A DNA stretch of 64,000 bases, taken from the NCBI GenBank assembly GCA_033557465.1, contig CM066032.1, positions 452,658,077 to 452,722,076 of the forward strand. Direction: 5' to 3'. Shown piece after piece: positions 46,970-55,459 of the stretch. The translations under genes and the position numbers were made by a program. The stretch is from Ichthyophis bannanicus. Lineage: Eukaryota; Chordata; Amphibia; Gymnophiona; Ichthyophiidae. The notes under the pieces are model-generated. The model was not told where the DNA came from. It searched no databases and saw nothing but the letters and a program-made list of their open reading frames with translations. The stretch's first letter is position 1, and every line of letters starts with the position of its first letter.

Positions 46970-48055
46970 GTGCCTGGAATTGTAACTTACATATTAAAAG
47001 ATTATTCACTGTGCTTTTCTTTTTCAGTGTACTAACCTGTCAAAAAAAAAAATATTTTGTTCAGGTACTACACACTCCAGAAGAGCAGTTGCAACTCTCA
47101 CCTGATAGTTTCTTTCCCAACTGAACATTTTTCCTTCAGTTGACTTCCCCATGGGTACGTCCCCTCCAACTACTTGAGGGCTACCATACTGAACTACTTC
47201 TCTGGTCGTTCCCCAGACAGTGAGAAGAGATATCCCCTCTCTTTTCTTGTCTGTTTTCTTTATTCAGCACAGCACACTCTCTCTGCTGTTTCTGTCAACA
47301 GCTCTGCCTGCAGGAGTTGTAGTAATTGTATTACTGGGACTTTTCCAAGTTCCAGTCCCTTGTTAAAATTTTTTTGTCTAGCCTCAGTAGTGATTCCAAA
47401 CTATCTTGGATCCTCCTACTCGTTAGGCTTTCTCACATTATTCTAACCATCTCCTTTTCTAGGATATGGCAACGTAACTGATTTTCAGTCAGTTTCTCTC
47501 ATAGCTCTCCTGCACAATGCTCTCTGCAGTCTTCAGAGAAGCTTTCTACTATGAGGGCTTTGCTATAGAGCATTGTCCTTGTCTCTGAAGTTCCTCTATT
47601 ATTAGAGAGAAACTTCTCAACCCTTCCTATGCCTGTGAGGGTTCTCCACACCCCCTCTAACCTGGGGTGTTCACACGAGATAGCAGTTCTTCTGCTTGAA
47701 AATCCACGGCATCTACCATGTCAGTGTTCTGTAGAACTCCCTGCCTTGTTCCCTACAGATTCATATCTTCATCTGTTCTCACGCGAACATCACGGTTATC
47801 TCACTGGGTTGCTTTCCTGCATCCCTCAACCCACGAAAATAGATTCTCTATGCATATCCCAAGTGGGCTCACCCTCTCGCAGAACGCAGATTCTTTTTCA
47901 TTTACATTCCCCATGTACAATTATGGGGCTGGGTGGTAGACATGTATCTCAATCTGTTGTCTTGTATGTAGCATCTCCATATATGTCTACATACTTATAT
48001 CATTTCTCTGGTGGTGCTAAACCATGCCCCACAAATTTCCATATATCTAGGTGTA

Positions 48056-48230
48056 TCATATATCTATCTATATCTATATATCTATATATCTATATATCTA
48101 TATTTGATAAATTTCACCACCCATATCCTAATATACAACTCTGGACATATGTATATTTATCTATCTATATATATCTATGAATATATACATATCTATTCCA
48201 GCCACATATATATATCTCCCTATATGTATG
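48056..48230. repeat. TATC/TATATC microsatellite
   Basis: Imperfect CTATATAT and TCTATC units run through this stretch. A smaller similar repeat sits at 240-330 in the corresponding place of the first element. Confidence 0.85.
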
Positions 48231-48404
48231 TGTTTGATGGGGGGCTTCTTAAGGGTTGGTCAATCTTATTCACTATCACCCTTACTGTCTATACTACATG
48301 ATTTACCTCTTAGAGGTTTTAGACAGATTGTTGCCCCACGTCCCATACCAAATTATGATACAGGACCTGTTCAGCACCAACAACCACTTTGGTGCTAACA
48401 TCTT

Positions 48405-48561
48405 ATAAATTTTGTAAATAGTTTTCCCCTGTTATCCAAGTTTTGTGCCCTGTTACCTGTAAAACTCATACGCTTTCAACTGTACTGAGCATTTTTGTTA
48501 CATGTAAACCGCGCTGATGCTGAATAGTGCGGTATATAAGAGACTATAAATAAATAAATAA
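48405..48561 (+). mobile_element. L2-type LINE 3' end insertion in DIRS-B
   Basis: About 157 bases with TTTTCCCCTGTTATCCAAGT, an ACCGC..GCGGT hairpin (48507-48532), TATATAAG and an (AAAT)n tail. ATCTT at 48400-48404 and 48562-48566 looks like the target duplication. It is the same tail family as 56960-57131. Confidence 0.78.
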
Positions 48562-49205
48562 ATCTTCTATTTTTTCTTTATGTCCTTGAAGCATCCAGCT
48601 TCAATATTTTTCCTATCTCTCGCCAGCTAGGAAAAACAGTGTACATCTTTATCTTCGAGTACACAACTGTTTTCCGTAGGAATAGGGGTTTTCCATCCCC
48701 CCTTTCCTGCCAGGACTGGGCTAGTTCTTCAACTCCGTCAGTCTTCTTCCTTTAGTCCTCAATGTTCATGATGCCTAAAGGACTTTTCAGCTTTTCCCAT
48801 AAAGCTTTCCATTGAAGACCAGACGTCTACTCCTACCCAGTTGACACCTGGATCATCTACTACCTCCAAGTCTGGACCTTCATCCTCACTACTGAGAGGT
48901 CAACTTGACGATTCCGCCACTACTTATCCAGTAGACTCCATCATGCTTTCTACTTCCTACCATACAGTAGGTAAGCTGCATATTTTAAGTGTACATTAAA
49001 TGTGTTTTAATGCTACGCATCATATCTACCAAGGACTCCTGTAGTCTGTAGAACATCTAGTCCTTGGCTATGCTGTTTCTTTCCTCACAGCTCCTTTATT
49101 GTCAACTCCTACCCTCCATCCCACATTAGATGCCGGGGATTCCTGGAGACAAAATGCGCCCCTGACCCGGGCACTTGAATTTTTATGGGATCTCCCCCTG
49201 GCATC

Positions 49206-49267
49206 TCCAGCTAGGGAGTCCCCATATGTGAAGACTCATTCCTGCTTGTTCCTGGAGATAGCACAGT
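49206..49267 (+). repeat. DIRS-B internal complementary region, left half
   Basis: CCCATATGTGAAGACTCATT and onward is the reverse complement of the DIRS-B left end. The region breaks at AGCACAGT, where DIRS-C begins. The second half resumes at 55047 with TTACTTACCTGTAACAGG. Confidence 0.85.
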
Positions 49268-49428
49268 TCTCCAGGACCAAGCAGGAAGTCAGTCCTCACT
49301 TATGGGTGACGTCGGCGCCGACGGAGCCCTCGCGGAGCAATTTTCCCCAGCTTTCAAAGAAAGCCTTTGGGAATTGCAGCGCGCATGCGCGGTCCTCTTC
49401 CCGCCCAAGGGTGCCATCTTAGACAGTC
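49268..49428 (+). repeat. DIRS-C left inverted terminal repeat
   Basis: From TCTCCAGGACCAAGCAGG to GGTGCCATCTTAGACAGTC. The reverse complement of 54861-55020 matches almost base for base, including GTGACGTCGGCGCCGACGG. Small indels occur only in the outer 20 bases (GGACCAAGCAGG against GGAGCAGCAGG). Confidence 0.9.
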
Positions 49429-49667
49429 TTCTTTTTTCCGCGGAGCCCTACAGACGTCCCCGTCTTGTCCCCGTGAAAAAGTTGATATTTCTTCATAATT
49501 TTATTCTTTTTCCTTCGGTTCGACGCCGGTCTTTTTCCCGCCCGGACTCGCGACGCCGGTCACGAGTCCTCTTCTTCTTTTCGGTTTTTCTGACTTAGTC
49601 AGTTTTCGTTTTCGGTTTTTCCCTGGCAGCCGGGTCCTTTGACCTCGCCGGGGCCCTTTTTCCCCCG

Positions 49668-51580
49668 ATGGCTGCCAGTGGTTTCAAGCGGTGTAGTCAG
49701 TGTGACCGAAATATGTCACTAACTGACACACACGACTTTTGCCTCCGCTGCCTGGGCCGGATCATGAAGAAATGATCTGTGGGCCCTGCGGCAAAATGTC
49801 CTCCAAAGTGTTGAGAAGTCGGCGGCATCAGCGGGATAGGATCTTCGCTGACCCCAGCCGTACCCGGACCTCGTCGGAGGCCTCCGCGTCCAAAGGTTCC
49901 AGCTCGGACCGTCGCCGGAGTTCCTCCGACAGGGGTTCTCCCTCCGGGGACCATCGACGTAAGGTGAAACCCGCGAGGGCGGCGTCGGTGGACGCTCCTG
50001 GCTCCGCGAGGGCCGGGTCGCATAGCCCCGATAGCTGCCCCGGGTCCTTGGAGAAGGAGCACCTCCTGAAGCGACCTCGCCTGGAGTCGGAGCTGCCTGC
50101 TCGGGTAAGTCCTGTGGTCCTCCTGGACTCGCCTCCGCGACAGCCGACGTCGGGCCCGACGCCGTCGGGGCCCGAGTCGGGGGCTGCTGGGTCACCTGAG
50201 CTCGGACTCAGGTTGACGGCCTTGGAGAGCAGACTGTCTGCCTTCATGGACCAGCAGCGGGCACTGCTCGCTGGCGTCGCTGCCCCGACCGCCGGGACGT
50301 CGACGTCCAAGTCGACCCCGGAGACCGAGCCGATCCTCGAGTTGATGCGAACTCGAGTCGATCCTCGGTCGAGGTCACCCTCGGCCTCCCGTTCGGGACC
50401 GAGGTCGCCGACGCCGACTCCCTCGGCGTCGGGGTGGCAGGCACCGCGCCCTGCCCGGGCCGACCCCACCGAGTCCTCGTCGGAGTCGGTCTGGGAGTCT
50501 GAAGAGGAAGAGTCGCCTGATTCTTTCCGGACTCGGTGTGTCCCCTCGGACTCACCGGAGTCCGAACCTCGGAAGCAGTCCCCCCCGGAGGATGCCCGGT
50601 TCTCGGACTTCGTCAGGGATATGGCCAAGGCTTTGGCCTTCCCTGCGGACCCCGAGGAGGAGCCTCGAGCCGAAGAGCTCGACGCCCTCCAGTATGACTC
50701 TCCCGCAAGGGAACACTTTACTGTACCGGTTCCTCCTATGCTGGAACGACTACTCTTCCGCATGTGGGAGAGTCCGGCCACCTCGCCGGTCCTGAGCAAG
50801 CGGGTCGATTCTATCTATCGAGTCCGCAAGAGCCCTGGCTTCCAAAAAGCACAGCTACCACACCATTCCATGGTAGTGGAATCGGCCATGCATCGTCTTA
50901 AGAGCCAGAAGATGCACTCCTCGGTGCCTCCTGGCAGGGAGGCCCGTAACCTGGATGGCCTTGGTAAGAAGTGTTTCCAGGGCTCTATGCTTGCGTGTCG
51001 TGTCCAGACCTACCAGCTATACATGGGCATGTATCTCCGAGACCTGGCTAAAGAGCTAGCCGGATTCTCCGCTGGTTTGTCCGAGGAACCCTTGCGGAGG
51101 TTCCTGGCCTTGTCCACTGGCATTCGGGAATGCTCAAAATTCATATCCCGAGCAGCCTATGATGGCTTTGAAGCATCGGCTCGAGTGGCCGCAGCCGGCA
51201 TCGGTGCCCGCCGACAGGCTTGGCTTCAGTCGTCTGACCTTGAGCCCTGGGTGCAGGACAAGTTGGTCGATGTCTCCTGCCGAGGCGAAAACCTCTTTGG
51301 CAAGCCCATGGCTGAAAAGGCTGCACAAATTGAGACGGAGACTCTCACCAGGACCAGGCTTTCTAGGAAGACCTCCGCCCCTTCCCAGAAAAAGAAGGGC
51401 TCGGGAAAAAAGTCCTTTTACCCGAGGAAGACGGCTGCCTACAAACAATACCCCCATTATCAGGCCCCTGCAGCTCCCCAACAGGGCCAGCAGGCCAAGG
51501 GACGGGGTAACGGGTCCCGTAGGCAGCAAGCCCCCAAGCCTGCACCACCAGCCCCTGCTCAGCAGGGTGGGGGTTTTTGA
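49668..51580 (+). pseudogene. DIRS-C gag with one 1-nt deletion
   Basis: The ATG at 49668 opens MAASGFKRCSQC..TDTHDFCLRCLG. A missing C near 49759 shifts the frame into the 613-codon frame 49739-51580, which continues with HEEMICGPC. Together they give a CxxC, CxxC, CxxC module at the N-terminus, a long Ser/Pro/Arg-rich middle, and the conserved C-terminal gag blocks (YRVRKSPGFQKAQLPHHSMV about 50817, LDGLGKKCF, LQSSDLEPWVQDKLV). The tail is basic and Gln/Pro-rich (51380-51575), suited to nucleic-acid binding. DIRS gag is poorly understood; a capsid or ribonucleoprotein role is inferred. Confidence 0.85.
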
Positions 51581-51594
51581 CTCCTTAAGCATAG

Positions 51595-53490
51595 CCTCTC
51601 CCCCCGCTGGTTCCTCCCAGCACCGGAGGCCGGCTGGTTCACTTCGCCCACAGGTGGTCCAGCATCACCTCAGATGCCTGGGTGCTTCAAGTCGTGCGAG
51701 AAGGCTATCTTCTCCACTTCCACCAGGTCCCTCCCTCCTATTTTCCGGGAGAACCTCCACGACCCCCCCTGCACAGGGAATTACTCCTTCAGGAGTTAGC
51801 AGGTCTTCTACAGGAACAGGCGGTGGAACCGGTGCCCCACCACCTAAAAGGTCAAGGCTTTTATTCCAGGTATTTTCTAATACCAAAGAGAACAGGAGGC
51901 CTCCGACCCATCCTGGACTTGTGCAACCTCAACAAGTTCCTTGTGCGGGAGAAGTTCAAAATGCTTACCCTTGGAATCCTTCTGCCCTACCTCCAGCAGG
52001 GAGATTGGCTATGCTTCTTGGATCTAAAGGATGCCTACACGCACATCCTCATCCACCCAAGCCACCGCCAATACCTAAGGTTTGTGGTGGCAGGAAATCA
52101 TTACCAGTACAGAGTACTGCCTTTTGGCCTGTCCTCCGCGCCGCGAGTCTTCACAAAATGTCTCGCGGTGGTGGCGGCCCATCTCCGGCTTCACGGCCTA
52201 TATGTCTTTCCGTACCTCGACGACTGGCTCATCAGAGCAGCGTTCGCTCCGGAGGTCACCAACGCCACACGCCGCACGGTGACTCTTCTGCAGTACTTGG
52301 GCTTTGTTATAAACTTCGCAAAGTCCACTTTGCTCCCCTCACAGGATCTCGAGTTCATCGGCGCAAGGCTGCACACTCCTCAGGCACGAGCGTACCTACC
52401 GCTCGACAGGGCTCAACGGCTCATGGACCTAGCCGACCGTTTTCGCAGCCAGCCCCTGGTCTCCGCCAGGCGCTTCCTGAGACTACTCGGCCATATGGCT
52501 TCCACTGTCCATGTGACCCCCAATGCCCGCCTGAATATGCGGCCTGCTCAATGGTGTCTCCGCCAGCAGTGGCGACAAGCCACAGGCGGCCTAGCAGACC
52601 TAGTGCGCGTCTCCGAGCCGCTGATCTCGTCTCTCCGGTGGTGGCTTCAGCAGCCGAACCTGATATTCGGAATGCCTTTCCAGTCACCTCAGCCGGCCCG
52701 GGTGCTGACCACAGATGCATCCCTCCTGGGCTGGGGAGCACATTGCCAAGGGGCACGTACTCAGGGCCTCTGGACCGCGTGGGAGTCTGCTCAGCAGATC
52801 AACTTCCTGGAGCTCAGGGCGATCCGCCTGGCTCTCAAGGCCTTCTCCCACCTGACTTCTCACCAGTCTGTCCTTGTCCAGACGGACAATCAAGTTGCCA
52901 TGTTCTACGTGAACAAGCAGGGGGGCACGGGCTCCTTCCTCCTCTGCCGGGAGGCACAGAAGCTCTGCTCCTGGGCCGTCAGTCACGGCATTCTCCTCAA
53001 GGCAGTTTATCTCCCAGGCCAAGAGAATTACCTGGCGGACAAACTCAGCAGGATCCTCCAGCTGCACGAGTGGCGTCTGGATCCCTTGGTAGTTCAGAAG
53101 CTCTTCCTAAAGTGGGGCCTCCCCACGGTGGATCTCTTTGCCAGTCCTCACAACCAGCAACTTCCTCGCTTCTGCTCTCGTCAGCCACACCCCCTTCGGG
53201 TTGCGGCGGACGCTTTTCTACTATCATGGTCGGGGAGCCTTCTGTACGCTTTCCCTCCCATCCCGCTAGTCTCTCGGACTCTTTTCAAGGTTCTCCGAGA
53301 CAAAGCCTTCATGATCCTGGTGGCCCCTCGCTGGCCCAGACAGCCGTGGTTTCTGCTCCTGCTGCAATTAGCGGTGGAGGATCCATTCCCTCTGGGGTTA
53401 CAACCGGATCTCCTCACTCAAGATCAGGGGTCTCTGCTACACCCCAACCTCAGGTCTCTCAACCTCATGGCCTGGCTGCTGAGAGGGTAG
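51595..53490 (+). CDS. DIRS-C reverse transcriptase/RNase H polyprotein
   Basis: Open from 51595 to 53490. Counting from the GTG at 51682, 602 residues: RT about 60-230 with catalytic D114 (FLDLKDAY) and YLDD at 178-181. RNase H spans about 340-460 with D345 (TTDAS), E377 (NFLELRA), D402 (QTDNQVA) and D453 (LADKLSR), all four present. The C-terminal region (about 480-600: VDLFASPHN, LLYAFPPIPL, APRWPRQPWF) occupies the place of the methyltransferase-like domain of DIRS elements. No in-frame ATG precedes the RT core, so translation start is unclear. It overlaps the recombinase frame by about 260 bases. It makes and processes the element's cDNA. Confidence 0.9.
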   Translation, partial: PLPPLVPPSTGGRLVHFAHRWSSITSDAWVLQVVREGYLLHFHQVPPSYFPGEPPRPPLHRELLLQELAGLLQEQAVEPVPHHLKGQGFYSRYFLIPKRTGGLRPILDLCNLNKFLVREKFKMLTLGILLPYLQQGDWLCFLDLKDAYTHILIHPSHRQYLRFVVAGNHYQYRVLPFGLSSAPRVFTKCLAVVAAHLRLHGLYVFPYLDDWLIRAAFAPEVTNATRRTVTLLQYLGFVINFAKSTLLPSQDLEFIGARLHTPQARAYLPLDRAQRLMDLADRFRSQPLVSARRFLRLLGHMASTVHVTPNARLNMRPAQWCLRQQWRQATGGLADLVRVSEPLISSLRWWLQQPNLIFGMPFQSPQPARVLTTDASLLGWGAHCQGARTQGLWTAWESAQQINFLELRAIRLALKAFSHLTSHQSVLVQTDNQVAMFYVNKQGGTGSFLLCREAQKLCSWAVSHGILLKAVYLPGQENYLADKLSRILQLHEWRLDPLVVQKLFLKWGLPTVDLFASPHNQQLPRFCSRQPHPLRVAADAFLLSWSGSLLYAFPPIPLVSRTLFKVLRDKAFMILVAPRWPRQPWFLLLLQLAVEDPFPLGLQPDLLTQDQGSLLHPNLRSLNLMAWLLRG

Positions 53491-54529
53491 TCCTCGCTCC
53501 CCTTCTCCTGCCGGCAGAGGTGGAGGAAGTCGTCCTAGCTTCGCGACGACTTTCTACCCGCAAATGCTACGCCCTTAAATGGCGTCGGTTTTCCGTTTGG
53601 TGTACCCGACAGTCTCAGGATCCCTTCTCCTGCCCGGTGTCGGTGGTCTTGCAGTACTTGCTTTACCTCTCTAATCTGGGACTTAAGTCCAACTCCATCA
53701 AGGTTCACCTCAGTGCTCTTTCAGCACATCATGTGCCGGTGGACGGCAGACCTCTCTCTCCAACGACCCTCTCGTAGCGAGGTTTCTCAGAGGTCTCCTT
53801 CTACTTAAACCACCTCTGCGCCCGCCAGCGCCTGACTGGGACCTGAATGTGGTTTTACAGCGGATCACCTGTCCGCCTTTTGAACCTATGGCTACCTGTT
53901 CTCTCCGTTTTCTTTCTTGGAAAACACTGTTCTTGATAGCCCTCACTTCCGCTAGACGCGTAAGTGAATTGCAGGCCCTCGTGTCTGATCCCCCTTACAC
54001 TCGGTTCTACAAAAATAGGGTAGTCCTACGGACTCACCCAAAATTTCTTCCAAAGGTGGTCTCCCCTTTTCATATCAATCAGGAGGTGGTACTTCCAACC
54101 TTCTTTCCCAGACCACACTCCAGCCGAGCTGAAACGGTCCTCCATACCCTGGACTGTAGAAGGGCTTTGAACTTCTACCTTGACCGTACGCGGGAGCACC
54201 GTAAAGCTGCTCAGCTTTTTGTGTCTTTTGACCCCAATAAATTGGGGCTCCCGGTCTCCAAGCGTACTCTGTCCATCTGGGTTGCGGACTGTATCACTTG
54301 GGCTTATGGGGCAGCTGGACTCTCCTTGGAAGGTCGAGTCACGGCTCATTGCGTTCGGGCAAAGGCCACGTCAGTGGCTTACCTCCACTCTGTTCCGCTG
54401 GCAGACATCTGCCGGGCCGCTACTTGGTCTTCGAGCCAGACTTTTGCGGTCCATTACTGTCTCGAGAGGGAGTCCCGCAGGGACAGTGCTTTCGGACAGG
54501 CAGTCCTCCGTAATCTCTTTGAGGTCTGA
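53226..54529 (+). pseudogene. DIRS-C tyrosine recombinase with a 2-nt insertion
   Basis: The ATG at 53226 lies inside the RT frame and opens a reading through the N-terminal arm (SRRLSTRKCYALKWRRFSVW, LQYLLYLSNLGLKSNSIKV) to a stop at 53775. A duplicated TC near 53770 is the cause; the remainder continues in the frame 53849-54529. Catalytic residues are complete: arginine in TSARRVSELQ (about 53955), HCVR as HxxR (54347-54358), tryptophan in TWSSSQTF, and tyrosine in HYCLE (about 54452). In DIRS this enzyme integrates the circular DNA without target duplication. It is one indel from an open frame. Confidence 0.88.
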
Positions 54530-54656
54530 GCAACTCCTACCCTCCATCCCGGATGTGGCTACCGGTGGGTAATAATTCAGCGAAGATTCTTTCCTTCTGT
54601 GCTGCTGAGCTAGAGGGAGCTCATTTTTGTGCTTAGGGTCTCCGGTAGCCTTAAGC

Positions 54657-54765
54657 TTGGGAGTCCCATAAGTGAGGACTGACTTCCTGCTTGGTCCTGG
54701 AGAAAGCGTAGTTACTCACCTGTAACAGGTGTTCTCCAGGAGCAGCAGGAATCAGTCCTCACAAC
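54657..54765 (+). repeat. DIRS-C internal complementary region
   Basis: CCATAAGTGAGGACTGACTT.. to CCTGGAGA is the exact reverse complement of the left end. GCGTAGTTACTCACCTGTAA.. to CAGTCCTCAC is the reverse complement of the right end. The junction lies at about 54704-54707. Confidence 0.9.
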
Positions 54766-54860
54766 CCTCCCTCCTCCCCTTGGAGTTGCAATCGTCTGCT
54801 TTACTTTTTTTTTTTTTTTTTTTGCAAATTTTTATGCTGTCTTTTTTGGCTATGTCATCT

Positions 54861-55046
54861 GACTGGCTAAGATGGCACCCTTGGGCGGGAAGAGGACCGC
54901 GCATGCGCGCTGCAATTCCCAAAGGCTTTCTTTGAAAGCTGGGGAAAATTGCTCCGCGAGGGCTCCGTCGGCGCCGACGTCACCCATAAGTGAGGACTGA
55001 TTCCTGCTGCTCCTGGAGAACACCTGTTACAGGTGAGTAACTACGC
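54861..55046 (+). repeat. DIRS-C right inverted terminal repeat
   Basis: The segment mirrors the left repeat and then extends to CACCTGTTACAGGTGAGTAA CTACG. The last part contains a consensus 5' splice site and a small palindrome (ACCTGTTACAGGT). Confidence 0.9.
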
Positions 55047-55365
55047 TTTACTTACCTGTAACAGGTGATCTCTGGGAACAGCAGGAATTAGTCTTCACAA
55101 CCCTCCCACCTCCCCTAGGAGTTGCATCTTTTTTATTTTTTCCCTTTTCTCTCCTCGCCTTTGTCTCAGCTCTGAAACTCAACTGAAGAGAGGCTGTGGA
55201 GAAGGCGGGAAGTCACTGCGCAGGCGCGAGGGATGCTGCCAAAAGCTTTCTAATTGAAAGCTGGGCAGCATTCCCATGCAGGCTCCGTTGGTACCGACGT
55301 ACCCATATATGAAGATTAATTCCTGCTGTTCCCAGAGATCACCTGTTACAGGTAAGTAACTCTGC
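55047..55365 (+). repeat. DIRS-B ICR right half and right terminal repeat
   Basis: It resumes with TTACTTACCTGTAACAGGTG as the continuation of 49267, then a pyrimidine-rich spacer, then the terminal repeat (about 55185-55365) complementary to 44660-44850, ending ACAGGTAAGTAACTCTGC. DIRS-A's interrupted repeat follows at once. Confidence 0.87.
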
Positions 55366-55459
55366 TTTACTGCATGGGCTCCATTGGTACTGATGTCATC
55401 CAAATGTGAAGACTAAATTCCTGTTCCCAGAGATCACCTGTTACAGGTGAGTAACTACG

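Larger units (their letters stand above)
46970..49097 (+). other. DIRS-B non-coding interior
   Basis: Where RT, RNase H and recombinase should be, I find none of their motifs in any frame. The region is AT- and pyrimidine-rich, with a TATC microsatellite at 48056-48230 and a LINE tail at 48405-48561. Open frames here (such as 47629-48180) show no recognisable motif. Its last part resembles bases 330-1107, so it seems to be a shared internal sequence of a non-autonomous family. Confidence 0.65.
49268..55046 (+). mobile_element. DIRS-C, youngest DIRS element, nearly intact
   Basis: A 5.8 kb element of a distinct family (ends with CATAAGTGAGGACTGA). Inverted terminal repeats (49268-49428 and 54861-55046), gag, RT/RNase H, an overlapping recombinase frame and an internal complementary region (54657-54765) are all present in DIRS order. 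Damage is limited to one 1-nt deletion in gag and one 2-nt insertion in the recombinase. It is much richer in GC and CpG than its surroundings, in line with recent insertion. It sits inside DIRS-B's internal complementary region. Confidence 0.92.
44660..55365 (+). mobile_element. DIRS-B, non-autonomous DIRS nested in DIRS-A
   Basis: The left terminal repeat (44660-44850) and right terminal repeat (about 55185-55365) match over TTTCAATTAGAAAGCTTTTG and the CATCCCTCGCGCCTGCGC block. Inside are a gag pseudogene (45034-46969), then about 2.1 kb without any RT, RNase H or recombinase signal, then the standard 3' flank (49098-49205) and an internal complementary region split by DIRS-C (49206-49267 and 55047-55125). 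It has the ends of an autonomous element but not its enzymes. Confidence 0.85.
35091..55459 (+). mobile_element. DIRS-A, outermost element of a nested DIRS cluster
   Basis: The left end at 35091 (ATCTCCAGGAGCAAGCAGG) and right end at 55459 (ACAGGTGAGTAACTACG) belong to one element. Its right terminal repeat starts at about 44563, is cut at about 44659 by DIRS-B, and resumes at 55366 (TTTACTGCATGGGCTCC), matching the complement of 35130-35165. Its coding part is cut at 38390-42986 by a CR1. Its own segments are about 35091-38389, 42987-44659 and 55366-55459, roughly 5.1 kb. The internal complementary region is at 44405-44520. Flanks are GT on the left and TT on the right. Confidence 0.87.

Noticed and set aside
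47629..48180. 183-codon frame inside DIRS-B as a captured gene
   Set aside because: Its second half is a TATC microsatellite translated as Ile/Tyr/Ser repeats, and the first half shows no motif.
49719..50799. Long minus-strand open frames (158 and 323 codons) opposite DIRS-C gag
   Set aside because: They are shadows of the GC-rich gag coding strand; no motifs of their own.
51159..53777. 872-codon + strand frame overlapping gag and RT of DIRS-C
   Set aside because: Most of it is an out-of-frame reading of gag end and RT. Only its last part (from 53226) is real, as the recombinase N-terminus.
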